The translations under genes and the position numbers were made by a program. 13,119 bases of DNA from JAWLFI01 sp041685645. Its GTDB lineage: Bacteria > Bacteroidota > Bacteroidia > Chitinophagales > Saprospiraceae. The notes beneath the pieces are model-generated. The model was not told the DNA's origin. It worked only from the letters and a program-made list of their open reading frames with translations, and did no database searches. Positions 5,894 to 13,119 of this stretch are shown in pieces. Each line of letters begins with the position of its first letter. The stretch's first letter is position 1. The stretch covers positions 1 to 13,119 of the forward strand of contig JAWLFI010000063.1 in assembly GCA_041685645.1 (NCBI GenBank). The letters run 5' to 3'.

Positions 5894-6592
5894 TTAAAAA
5901 GATGTATGCTGTTCATTTAGTAAATCAACTTTGAGGTAAATCGCCAGTGCTTCAACAGCCATATTTTTATAATGTAAGTCATCGATTTGCAGCTGCACCG
6001 GAAGTTGTTTACTCCTCTTTGCGGGAAGATCATCTCGTTCCATGAATTGATAAATGACCTGAATCATTTTTGAGTATCGCTCATAGTCATCGACTATTGG
6101 CAAGGGACGCATTTCTAGTGCTCGCGCCGCTTGTAAAAACATAACCGGGTGGTAGTAAGCCCAGTGCCGGGGCTGCTGAGCGCTCAACAATAAAGACGAC
6201 CAGCTGACATCCCAATAAGTCGAAGTAAGAATTTCTCTGGGATGATCTTCTCGATAGGCTTTGATCAATTCTTCGCCCATGTAATGAAAGGAGTCAATTC
6301 TATCATTGATCGATTTTCCGTCGCGAAATAATGCAGAAATCGAGTCTTCAATCCATCTCGTGTCGTATGAACTTAGGATTTGGAGCGTTTCCAGAGGACG
6401 GTAGCGACTCTTTTTCCACAATCTCCGCGTATATTGGCTCTGAAAAGCATACTCAGTTTTTTGAATATATGAAGCCCCGGAGGCCTCCTGCCACCGAAGC
6501 GGGTATTCGAAAAGAACATCTATCGTATCCCTGTTTTGAGTAATCGCCTGACTGTATGCATCAATTATATCCCGAATTACTGTCAATTTCAT
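5894..6592 (-). CDS. Stand-alone protein resembling the N-terminal domain of McrB-type restriction GTPases
   Basis: 232 residues, cytoplasmic, with no signal peptide or TM helix. From memory of the family, its plan follows the region preceding the AAA+ module in McrB-like proteins: an N-terminal YPLRWQEASGASYIQ (30-44), a helical stretch ending QILSSY (71-76), then ALFRDGKSINDRIDSFHYMGEEL (87-109), then an aromatic block YHPVMFLQAARAL (147-159) and a YERYSKMIQVI helix (170-180). No Walker A or B or GTPase NxxD motif follows, and nothing like it is found in the 107 bp downstream. It is therefore either an independent single-domain protein or a remnant. It starts 61 bp after the barrel gene on the same strand and may be the last gene of that transcript. 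The ATG at 6592 is the first in frame. The family match is by eye and needs a profile search. Confidence 0.5.
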   Translation of the reverse strand: MKLTVIRDIIDAYSQAITQNRDTIDVLFEYPLRWQEASGASYIQKTEYAFQSQYTRRLWKKSRYRPLETLQILSSYDTRWIEDSISALFRDGKSINDRIDSFHYMGEELIKAYREDHPREILTSTYWDVSWSSLLLSAQQPRHWAYYHPVMFLQAARALEMRPLPIVDDYERYSKMIQVIYQFMERDDLPAKRSKQLPVQLQIDDLHYKNMAVEALAIYLKVDLLNEQHTSF

Positions 6593-6653
6593 AGAAATAT
6601 ATTCTTATCTGTAAGAAGATAGCATTGCAGTGGAATAGAATCGAAGAGACTTC

Positions 6654-8309
6654 CTAAAAGCGGACCATGAGACCTCCGAGGATATTTCTTCCAATAATGG
6701 GATAATTGACCCATCGCTGTCTAGTGTTGTTTGTTGCATTATACACATGAACGAAAGCCCCCCAGTGCTCTGAGAAAAAATAATCGGCCCCTATGCTAAC
6801 ATCAAACAAGCCGTCGAGTTGTTCTATTTGGTTCAGATCAGCACTTGCAAAAGCTGATACTCCATTTTGATACCTCAAGTCGAGCCAAAGAGTAGAAGAG
6901 GGGTTAAAAATCGTGTATTCCGTCCGAAGATTTGTCGTAAATGTAGGGAGGTGAATCGGCTCTTCCAGCTGATCTAATTGAATGAATTTTTGACTCACAT
7001 TCAACGATGCTGAAAGTTTTTGAGTTACGGGGTAAGCTGCATGAAGGGCGAGTTCCGTAATAGATCCATCGTCGAATAAGGTAGAAAAAAAGCGAGAGTC
7101 ATAAGCAGTAAAATCCGTGAAGTAAGGACCAAAGAAAGCCAACTGATTCACTTGTTGATAACTTGCCGAGAATTGATAGGTCAGTTTCTGCATTCGACCT
7201 TTCACTCCACCAAAAATATCCAGGCTCCATGTATTATTCAGCTCTGAAAGGGAGTCGGGACGGTAGTAGGGATTGCGTTGAGTTAAATGATGAAAACCCT
7301 GTGCCTGCACATCGCCACTCACTCCGGCAAAGGCAACGACCTTTTGATCCATAATGGCAAATTGAGCCATCAATTCGGGATAGAGAATGTTATCCTCTCC
7401 GGCTTTGGCCCAAAATACTCCCGCTTCCACAGACCATCGATTGGCTTGATATGTATAAGTAGGTCGAAGAATAATATTGTTCAGTTCCTGAGTTTTGAAG
7501 TTTTCCCAACCGAGAAATTCTGATTCGATGTCCAGATTGAAAATATTTTTCTCATTGATTTCCCATCGCAGAACGCCACCGAGAGAAGTTTGATTCTCAA
7601 TCGACTCTAAATTGTCACTGTAATTTCTATAATTAAAGTCCAAACCATAGGATAACCCCCAGGAAGTCGCTTCCGGCGAGAAAGCAGCTAAGTGTGTCTC
7701 CCAGGTCGAAAAGCGGCGAGCCGCATCTTCTCGGGAAAAACTATCAATTTCAGTATCGTAACCATAGAGGTCATTAACATTATAAGTATATTGAAGGCCT
7801 CCTTTGATGGCCAATAAATCGTGGAATCGATATTGCCCTCCTAACTGAAATTGTGTTTCACTCAGATATTGGTTCTCTACATCGCTTCTATTATCTACAC
7901 CATAGTGATTTGCATCAATAAAGAATCGGTAATCATCCCCACTGATCGTAGTATGAAAGTCTCCTAATGGACTATTGGGTATTCCATATCCGGCCCGGGC
8001 ATAAGTTGAATACGCCGGAATGGATTCGGATCTGGGCACGCCAATCGCGCGAATTTTAGGTGAATTGTAATCGTAATCCAGAATGCGCTCCTGAATTTCA
8101 AAATCGTATTCTAGTTGCGTGGTGTCGAAGGGCGGCAACTGAGGAGCCATAGTCAATCGCTCTGCTTGTTCCAGTCGCGCATCAAAATCTTTAACCACCT
8201 GAACCTGCTCAGAGGGCAGCTCAGTTTGTGCCAGTGCTGAACCAACAAATAGCAATAGTACAGAGCCCACACAAAATATTTTGCAGGACAAAAGCAATAA
8301 TTTATTCAT
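6654..8309 (-). CDS. Outer-membrane beta-barrel protein (TonB-dependent-receptor-like barrel without plug)
   Basis: 551 residues. The signal peptide MNKLLLLSCKIFCVGSVLLL ends in ALAQ near residue 28. A short periplasmic region (about 29-85) follows, then a barrel to the C-terminus: repeated amphipathic strands such as YSTYARAGYGI, FQLGGQYRF, WSVEAGVFWAKAG and LDVSIGADYFF, ending GGLMVRF with a terminal Phe typical of BAM substrates. It lacks the plug domain and TonB box of true TonB receptors, and is shorter than they are. Translation is coupled to the upstream TPR gene: the ATG and the TPR stop overlap in ATGAATAA. A TTG two codons upstream extends the frame but is a less likely start. From memory, barrels of this sort commonly follow large TPR genes in Bacteroidota; a joint envelope role is inferred and the cargo or substrate is unknown. 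Confidence 0.82.
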   Translation of the reverse strand: MNKLLLLSCKIFCVGSVLLLFVGSALAQTELPSEQVQVVKDFDARLEQAERLTMAPQLPPFDTTQLEYDFEIQERILDYDYNSPKIRAIGVPRSESIPAYSTYARAGYGIPNSPLGDFHTTISGDDYRFFIDANHYGVDNRSDVENQYLSETQFQLGGQYRFHDLLAIKGGLQYTYNVNDLYGYDTEIDSFSREDAARRFSTWETHLAAFSPEATSWGLSYGLDFNYRNYSDNLESIENQTSLGGVLRWEINEKNIFNLDIESEFLGWENFKTQELNNIILRPTYTYQANRWSVEAGVFWAKAGEDNILYPELMAQFAIMDQKVVAFAGVSGDVQAQGFHHLTQRNPYYRPDSLSELNNTWSLDIFGGVKGRMQKLTYQFSASYQQVNQLAFFGPYFTDFTAYDSRFFSTLFDDGSITELALHAAYPVTQKLSASLNVSQKFIQLDQLEEPIHLPTFTTNLRTEYTIFNPSSTLWLDLRYQNGVSAFASADLNQIEQLDGLFDVSIGADYFFSEHWGAFVHVYNATNNTRQRWVNYPIIGRNILGGLMVRF

Positions 8310-11300
8310 CTTCAAGTGCTTTTATTTTTTCTAACTTCTCATTGGCTGTCTTCTGAATTTCCTCGGACTCGCCAAAATTTTCTAAGACGGCTTCCAATGC
8401 CGCTTTTGCATTAAACAAGTCATCTTTTTCTACCAAAACATCAGATAATAATATCAGGGATTGAGCCACCCAGTAAGGATAACTCGAACTCTCTTTATAA
8501 GCTTCCCGGCTCAAGGTTTCCGCCAGGTCCAATTCATTTTGAAGGTAGTATATTCTAGCAATGAGATACCTCGCTTCTGCCGTCTCTTTATTGTCGCTCA
8601 GTCGGCTCACTTCATTAAAGGAATTCAGTGCCTGATCCCATTGTTCTTTATCGTAGGCCAACTTTCCTCTATAAAACATTGCAGACGCCTTCTCATCATC
8701 AGAGGCATTATTGTTTTCTACTATATCATTGGAGAGATTCTTCACGGCCTGATCATTCTTAGAACGATAAGCAGCTTCCAGGCCGCCCAATTGGGCTTCC
8801 AGGCGATCTTCCTCAGACTGAGCCACCTTGGCCCATCTCGAATAATACTCCGTTGCCTTTTTGAAGTCTCTGGTATGATTATATGCAATAACGGCTGCTT
8901 TTTTACAGGCTGAACCGTAGTATTGTGAAGGGCCGCGATCTATTACTTTCTCGTATGCCGGAAGGGCGTCTGTATATGATCCAGTGGCGAGATAGGACTC
9001 ACCCATTCTAAAAGCTGCCGTCAGCGCATGAATTCCACGAGGGAATTTCTTGAGATAGTTCGAGTATGCCTCAGCAGATTTTTCGTAATTTCCATTTTCA
9101 TATTGAGCCTCTGCAGCTTTAAAGCTCAAAGAGTCCTTACTCTTAGATCCCAAAGAAACTCCGCTTTTCTCTTCCAAAAAAGTGACGTAGGCGTCTGGAT
9201 CGCTTAAATCCTGAACGTAGATTTCTTCTATAGCAGACATGGCTTCCTCAGATTGGCTCGGTGTTGGGTTTTTATCAAATACCGCTTTGTAATAATTTAA
9301 AGCCGTATTCACATCGCCCAAATTATAAGACAATAAACCCAACCGCAACAAGGCATCCACCACTAACTCGGAAGTAGATTCGTATTCTGTGACTAATCGA
9401 TTCAAAGGTTTCACTGCGTCATTCAATTGCTCCATTTCGGTGTAGGTAATGCCCATTTCCAGGAGCGCATTATCGGCGTAAGAGCTATTGGGGTACTCCT
9501 TCACTAAGGCAGAAAGATCCTTGATTTTCTGCTCCCTTTGTCCTTTAAGGCCTAAAATTATTGTCTTTTGAAAAGCCGCATAGATAAAACCACCACTTTT
9601 GAGTTCTATTGCCTTATCGTATTGTGAGATCGCTCGATCATAGGAATTAGCCTTGAACAAACAATCTCCATGTCTCATCAAAGCATCGCCATAAATGTTT
9701 TGTGTAATGTATCGATTCTTGATATTTACCCGATTGGTGCGAATAGCTTGAATTGAGGCAGAGAAATAAGATTCGGCTTGAGCAAAATTATTCTGTTTGA
9801 AATAGTTATACCCCAGGGTGTAATTTGCCATATAGGGCGAAGAAACCGAGGGAATAGAGCGGATATCGTCAGCAATTTTTAAATAGGACAAAAGAACTTT
9901 AGTACTTTCATCGTATTGACCCCTCCTGTGAAGAATATCCCCCTTCCAAAAAGTGGCTTGTGCTAACAGCACGTCATCCTGAGGATGGTTCAGAGATTTC
10001 TCTAACATTTCCAGAGCAGAATCGTAGTCCTTACTTTGAAAAAACTGCGTGGCCTTGTAGAAAGTAATCTTCTGGTACGCTTTGCGCACATCGGAGGACG
10101 GATTGTCCATTTTTTCGATCGTCGAGATGGCTTTATCGTAATCTCTGGTTTTTAAAAAGAGATCCGATAGTATTTTTTGTGCCTCCCGGTGATAATCGCT
10201 GGAGGGCTCAATCTCGTTGAGTGCATTTACCGCCTCGCGATCAAATCCCATTTCAGCGGATAGTTTACCATAATTGAAATTGGCTTCCACAGCGACTTCG
10301 GCGTCATCGCCACGACGGGCTGCGTTCGCAAAGGCATTTCTGGCAGACTCCCTTTGATCCAATTGCAAATAACAATCGGCCAAATACAAATTGGCATTTT
10401 GCCCCCGATTATTATCTTCATCTGAAACTCTTTGGAAAGCAGAAATCGCCTTTTCATACGCTCCGGTTTTATACCGCACAAAAGCGAGTTGATAGTAATC
10501 ATCTGCTGTCATCCGATTCCGCTGGCTATAGGCCTCCAAATGGGGTAATGCCAGCTCGTAATCTCTATTTTGAATATAAGACAAGCCCAGGACATAAGCG
10601 ATTTTATCTTTCTCCTGCACCTGGGGATCTTCCAACTGATCAGGCGAATACTCAATCACCTTATTATAGTCTCCCATTTCGTAATAAATTTGACTCAGAT
10701 AAGAAGGGAGAAAACGACTGTATCGACGAGACTGTTCTATTTTCTTGAAATAGGGCAGGGCAGCAGAGTAGTTTTCCTGCTCGTAATAACTCATCGCCAT
10801 GTAGTAATTTGATGGATAGTAATATTCGCCTTGTACATTAGAAATAGAGTTCAACTGGCCCCGAGCCTGAGTATATTGACTTTGATTAAATAACACGTAT
10901 CCCTTTTTGAATAATATCTCTACACGGCGATCCTCGGGAATATCATCGACGCGAACTTGATCGTAATAATTATAGGCCTCTTGATAATTGCGCTCGTTAA
11001 AATAATAATCGGCAATCTCAATAATCGCATCCATTGTCAGTGGGTCGGGCGAATAGTTTTGCACAAACTTCAAAATCAGCTGTTCAGCCTCTGGTCGGTT
11101 GAGCTTTACAGAAGCCAGAGCGATGTAGTAGTCAGCCTCAATCAGTTGTCGGTCCATATTCGGATCTGCTACATTTTGAGCCTCCTCCCGAAACGCTCGA
11201 AAATCATGGATAGCTTTATCGTAAATACCCTGGCGAAACAGTTGCTCTGCCTGCACAAAATCAGACAGCTCACCACTTTGGCTATGTGGCAATTGCGCCA

Positions 11301-11355
11301 TGGGTTGCAAGGCGTAAAAAATGAGTCCAAAGACTACAAGTGCGATATTTTTCAT
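8302..11355 (-). CDS. Giant periplasmic tetratricopeptide-repeat protein
   Basis: 1017 residues from the ATG at 11355. The signal peptide MKNIALVVFGLIFYALQPMA ends near residue 21, with no lipobox Cys, so it is likely periplasmic rather than a lipoprotein. The remainder is roughly two dozen TPR units, for example ADYYFNERNYQEAYNYYDQV, YYMAMSYYEQENYSAALPYF, FRMGESYLATGSYTDALPAY and FYRGKLAYDKEQWDQALNSF, up to NAKAALEAVLENFGES near the end. It would form a long superhelical scaffold that binds other proteins. It overlaps the outer-membrane barrel gene by 8 bp, implying a common transcript and probably a complex. It resembles in style the TPR proteins of gliding and T9SS (SprE/PorW), but those are shorter lipoproteins, so I do not assign that name. 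Start: an upstream in-frame TTG (11412) and ATG (11364) exist; the chosen ATG gives the cleanest signal peptide. Confidence 0.87.
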   Translation of the reverse strand: MKNIALVVFGLIFYALQPMAQLPHSQSGELSDFVQAEQLFRQGIYDKAIHDFRAFREEAQNVADPNMDRQLIEADYYIALASVKLNRPEAEQLILKFVQNYSPDPLTMDAIIEIADYYFNERNYQEAYNYYDQVRVDDIPEDRRVEILFKKGYVLFNQSQYTQARGQLNSISNVQGEYYYPSNYYMAMSYYEQENYSAALPYFKKIEQSRRYSRFLPSYLSQIYYEMGDYNKVIEYSPDQLEDPQVQEKDKIAYVLGLSYIQNRDYELALPHLEAYSQRNRMTADDYYQLAFVRYKTGAYEKAISAFQRVSDEDNNRGQNANLYLADCYLQLDQRESARNAFANAARRGDDAEVAVEANFNYGKLSAEMGFDREAVNALNEIEPSSDYHREAQKILSDLFLKTRDYDKAISTIEKMDNPSSDVRKAYQKITFYKATQFFQSKDYDSALEMLEKSLNHPQDDVLLAQATFWKGDILHRRGQYDESTKVLLSYLKIADDIRSIPSVSSPYMANYTLGYNYFKQNNFAQAESYFSASIQAIRTNRVNIKNRYITQNIYGDALMRHGDCLFKANSYDRAISQYDKAIELKSGGFIYAAFQKTIILGLKGQREQKIKDLSALVKEYPNSSYADNALLEMGITYTEMEQLNDAVKPLNRLVTEYESTSELVVDALLRLGLLSYNLGDVNTALNYYKAVFDKNPTPSQSEEAMSAIEEIYVQDLSDPDAYVTFLEEKSGVSLGSKSKDSLSFKAAEAQYENGNYEKSAEAYSNYLKKFPRGIHALTAAFRMGESYLATGSYTDALPAYEKVIDRGPSQYYGSACKKAAVIAYNHTRDFKKATEYYSRWAKVAQSEEDRLEAQLGGLEAAYRSKNDQAVKNLSNDIVENNNASDDEKASAMFYRGKLAYDKEQWDQALNSFNEVSRLSDNKETAEARYLIARIYYLQNELDLAETLSREAYKESSSYPYWVAQSLILLSDVLVEKDDLFNAKAALEAVLENFGESEEIQKTANEKLEKIKALEDE

Positions 11356-11438
11356 GAAAACCATATTTTGCGTCCTGACATTATTTGTAAAATCCCTCTG
11401 CTTCCCTCTCAACGAAACTTTGAATTTTCTTCCTCAAG

Positions 11439-11446
11439 CGAAGATA
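11439..11446 (-). promoter_or_regulatory. Possible -7 box for the TPR/barrel unit
   Basis: On the minus strand TATCTTCG matches TAnnTTTG at seven of eight positions, about 84 nt upstream of the TPR start codon. No TTTG is found at the expected 19-nt spacing, so support is weak. The gap 11356-11560 otherwise shows nothing but AT-rich sequence. Confidence 0.3.
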
Positions 11447-11560
11447 CAAATTAACGATTTAAATGATATGATATTTCGCTATCCTTATACAAAAGCACGA
11501 AATCATTCAGACAGCCCTCGCAAAATAAAGGCACTTAAAGTAGAATCCAGTCGATGGGCT

Positions 11561-11953
11561 TTACGACTTGAAATAGTGCATGGCCAAGCATAACCAGCCC
11601 AAAATGAGAAAAACTCCTCCAATAGGAGTGATGGGGCCGATCCAGGAGAGAGGTAAAGAGAGAAGGTGAGCCGTGGATAGCAAATACAGAGAGCCGCTGA
11701 ATAACAGAATCCCTAAAATATAAAACAAAGCACTCAACTGAGCCCACCGATTTTCCTCCTTCACTATGTTTATCGCATATAGTCCGGCCAGCACGTGCGC
11801 TAAATGATATATAACAGCCGTCTCATACGTTTTTTCCTGATCTACAGATAAATGTTCTTCCAATCCATGAGCTCCGAAAGCGCCTAATATGACGGCAGCT
11901 GCTCCCAGGATACTCAGAATAATTGTAGTAGTTTTTTGTGCTGAAAGAGTCAT
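11561..11953 (-). CDS. DUF423 (YgdD-family) small membrane protein
   Basis: 130 residues with four hydrophobic helices at about 10-28, 45-64, 72-93 and 103-126, predicted in the inner membrane. It has the family signature LGAFGAHGLEEHL (23-35), the conserved YETAVIYHLAHVLAGL segment (43-58), LFSGSLYLL (84-92) and the C-terminal WIGPITPIGGVFLILGW (104-120). Length is typical of the family. The biochemical function of DUF423 is not established, and the sequence gives no catalytic hint. The ATG at 11953 is the natural start. It reads in the same direction as the TPR gene but about 205 bp upstream of it, so it is probably a separate transcript. Its own promoter was not convincingly found; TAAATTTA, inside a GTAAATTTAC palindrome near 11980, is a weak -7 candidate. 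Confidence 0.93.
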   Translation of the reverse strand: MTLSAQKTTTIILSILGAAAVILGAFGAHGLEEHLSVDQEKTYETAVIYHLAHVLAGLYAINIVKEENRWAQLSALFYILGILLFSGSLYLLSTAHLLSLPLSWIGPITPIGGVFLILGWLCLAMHYFKS

Positions 11954-12051
11954 GCGATTTTGTTTTTAATAGCCCTGCTGTAAATTTACACAAGATTTTC
12001 TCATTAGGTAGCAGATGATCTCGTAATTTGTTTGGCCATACATGTGATTTT

Positions 12052-12198
12052 GGGCGTGCCCCCTCGTCCGTTGTCCTCGGGGTCGGGCCCCTCCGGGGTA
12101 CCGTCCTCGCATAGCCGCCCGTACGGCGCCTATTTCTCGGACCCACTCGCCTCCGGCGGTGGCCCTCCGTACCCCTCACGCTTGCGCCCTCCGGGCGC
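12052..12198. repeat. GC-rich multi-hairpin element B
   Basis: About 147 bp of roughly 70% GC in a much more AT-rich setting. Successive small hairpins are GGGC-GT-GCCC (12052-12061), CCCC-TCC-GGGG (12088-12098), CGCC-CGTAC-GGCG (12116-12128), CGCC-TCC-GGCG (12148-12158) and GCGCCC-TCC-GGGCGC (12184-12198). Three of the five share a TCC loop, which argues against chance and for a repeat unit or a structured RNA. From memory, GC-rich intergenic sequences opening with GGGCGTGCCC recur in Bacteroidota genomes; I could not verify this. The strand is unknown. Confidence 0.6.
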
Positions 12199-12459
12199 TT
12201 TCCCATGGACTAAGTTGCAGCTCAGTGATTCAGTGAGGGAATAGTATTGTGTAAATAGTAGATGTTTTTCACTAAGCTGAGGAGCTCAGATAATTTCGCA
12301 ATACATGTACGCCTCAGTTGACACAGGATTCTTGATTATTGCATATATAAATAAAAATCACTGACATATTGAATGCATTCCCCATTCCAAATCAAAGTCC
12401 ACCCAAAAACAATTTAAAAAATGACATTAAAAAAAATATTCTCTTTTTGAAAAGCAGTA

Positions 12460-12476
12460 TATTGATGTCATCAATA
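12460..12476. promoter_or_regulatory. 17-bp perfect palindrome, candidate operator of the carboxylase gene
   Basis: TATTGATGTCATCAATA is perfectly symmetric about the central T at 12468 and ends 12 bp before the predicted ATG. It contains an alternative in-frame ATG at 12465. Such a site could bind a dimeric regulator near the start of transcription. No clear TAnnTTTG box was found; TATATTG at 12458-12464 overlaps the palindrome and is one base short. Confidence 0.45.
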
Positions 12477-12488
12477 AAACAGAGTCCC

Positions 12489-13119
12489 ATGCCTAGTCCG
12501 TCAAAGCCCATTCAAAAAATTCTCGTTGCGAATCGGGGAGAAATTGCCATTCGCATTTTTAGAGCTGCTTCTGAGTTGAAAATAAGAACAGTAGCCATAT
12601 TTACTTACCAGGACCGGTATTCACTGCATCGGTATAAGGCAGATGAAGCCTATTTGATAGGAGAGGAAAGTGAACCATTACAGCCGTATTTGGATATCGA
12701 GGAAATTATCAGAGTAGCCCAATCATCCGGAGCCGACGCCATTCATCCCGGTTACGGTTTCCTTTCTGAGAATCCCAGTTTAGTTCAGGCCTGCGACAGT
12801 GCAGGCTTAATATTTGTTGGTCCTTCTGCGGACATCATGTTCAAATTAGGAGACAAGATACGCGCTAAAGAAGTGGCCAGAAAAGCGAAAGTTCCTGTAA
12901 TTGAGGATGCACTTGTTGAGAAAATTGAAGCTAAGTCCCTGCAGTCCGTAGCTGAGAAAATTGGGTTTCCCGTCATGATAAAAGCAGCCTCTGGTGGTGG
13001 TGGGCGCGGGATGCGAGTAGTTCATTCAGCGGATCAGCTGCTCAAAGCCTGCAAAGAGGCTTCCACTGAAGCTCAATCCGCTTTTGGTGATGCTACCATT
13101 TTTATTGAAAAATTCGTAG
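12489..13119 (+). CDS. pyc: Biotin carboxylase domain, probably pyruvate carboxylase (3' end outside window)
   Basis: The first 210 residues are visible, and the frame is open to the edge. The opening KILVANRGEIAIRIFRAASE (10-29) is the conserved start of biotin carboxylase. RYSLHRYKADEAYLIG (43-58) resembles pyruvate carboxylase more than acetyl- or propionyl-CoA carboxylase subunits. AIHPGYGFLSEN (84-95) and GPSADIMFKLGDKIRAK (111-127) follow, then the ATP-grasp lid KAASGGGGRGMR (165-176). It would carboxylate biotin with ATP and bicarbonate and, if it is pyruvate carboxylase, make oxaloacetate to replenish the TCA cycle. A full-length enzyme would be about 1150 residues with carboxyltransferase and biotinyl domains, which cannot be checked here. 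The start at 12489 gives a typical short leader; an in-frame ATG at 12465 adds eight residues but lies within a palindrome. The subunit-type alternative (AccC) remains possible. Confidence 0.87.
   Translation, partial: MPSPSKPIQKILVANRGEIAIRIFRAASELKIRTVAIFTYQDRYSLHRYKADEAYLIGEESEPLQPYLDIEEIIRVAQSSGADAIHPGYGFLSENPSLVQACDSAGLIFVGPSADIMFKLGDKIRAKEVARKAKVPVIEDALVEKIEAKSLQSVAEKIGFPVMIKAASGGGGRGMRVVHSADQLLKACKEASTEAQSAFGDATIFIEKFV

Larger units (their letters stand above)
11954..12488. other. 535-bp gene-free region between divergent DUF423 and carboxylase genes
   Basis: Three parts are visible. The first 98 bp are ordinary sequence with the palindrome GTAAATTTAC. Then comes the very GC-rich hairpin cluster described separately (12052-12198). 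The rest is AT-rich: it has a perfect hairpin CTGAG-GAG-CTCAG at 12277-12289, partly complementary to CAGCTCAGTGA near 12218, and a 17-bp palindrome at 12460-12476. Short ORFs in the GC-rich part are low-complexity Pro/Gly/Ser/Arg sequence on both strands and look like composition artefacts. No tRNA-like or known riboswitch pattern was recognised. Confidence 0.7.

Noticed and set aside
6654..8309. Calling the barrel a true TonB-dependent receptor
   Set aside because: No plug domain or TonB box is visible, and the length of 551 residues is below that of such receptors.
8461..8913. 150-codon ORF on the + strand inside the TPR gene, and a similar one at 10957-11454
   Set aside because: Antisense shadows of a well-supported TPR gene; the hydrophobic translations arise from complementing its codons.
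8302..11355. Naming the TPR protein SprE/PorW of the type IX secretion system
   Set aside because: Those are shorter lipoproteins as far as I recall; this one has no lipobox Cys and is much longer, so the name is not supported.
11356..11412. Upstream TTG start for the TPR protein adding 19 residues
   Set aside because: It would place a charged 19-residue extension before an otherwise standard signal peptide; ATG codons at 11364 and 11355 are more plausible.
11823..12244. ORFs of 127 and 70 codons on opposite strands through the GC-rich element
   Set aside because: Low-complexity Arg/Gly/Pro/Ser translations on both strands at once; the longer also overlaps the DUF423 gene. GC-rich sequence with few stops explains them.
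12291..12459. Riboswitch or attenuator upstream of the carboxylase
   Set aside because: AT-rich leader without stable paired elements or a terminator hairpin; only the palindrome close to the start stands out.

Overview
The window looks like a chromosomal segment of a member of the Bacteroidota, probably a marine Saprospiria/Lewinella-type bacterium (lineage is inferred). The support is a secreted protein ending in a type IX secretion (T9SS) sorting domain, Ig-like adhesin modules, promoters of the TTTG-N19-TAnnTTTG type peculiar to this phylum, tRNAs without encoded CCA, mostly weak Shine-Dalgarno sites, and a large TPR protein paired with an outer-membrane barrel.

Layout. 1-1877 (+): 3' part of a T9SS cargo protein with FG-GAP and ASPIC/UnbV modules, Ig-like domains and a C-terminal sorting domain. 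1878-2163: non-coding and hairpin-rich. 2164-2342 (-): tRNA-His(GUG) and tRNA-Ser(UGA) with a good promoter. 2530-4240 (+): an ECF sigma factor translationally coupled to a membrane-anchored partner, which has a short cytoplasmic anti-sigma-like head, one TM helix and a beta-barrel-like C-terminal part. 4259-4606 (-): a two-cluster ferredoxin. 4607-4685: a compact divergent control region with three 11-bp direct repeats and a palindrome that overlaps both predicted -7 boxes. 4686-5786 (+): a secreted L-type-lectin-fold protein. 5894-11355 (-): a likely three-gene transcription unit in the order giant TPR protein, outer-membrane barrel (8-bp overlap), and a small protein resembling the domain that precedes the AAA+ GTPase in McrB-type restriction proteins, but lacking any GTPase. 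11561-11953 (-): a DUF423 membrane protein. 11954-12488: a 535-bp gene-free stretch with a very GC-rich hairpin cluster, an AT-rich leader and a 17-bp palindrome. 12489-end (+): N-terminus of a pyruvate-carboxylase-type biotin carboxylase.

Functional reading. Most of the window is about the cell envelope: an exported cargo protein, a sigma/anti-sigma pair whose sensor part is built like an outer-membrane protein, a secreted lectin-like protein, and a periplasmic TPR plus barrel pair. The ferredoxin and the anaplerotic carboxylase are housekeeping genes. No CRISPR array, transposase, integrase, rRNA or recognisable riboswitch is visible. The items most worth a second look are the sigma/barrel-anti-sigma pair, the orphan McrB-N-like gene, the overlapping divergent promoters, and the two GC-rich hairpin clusters.
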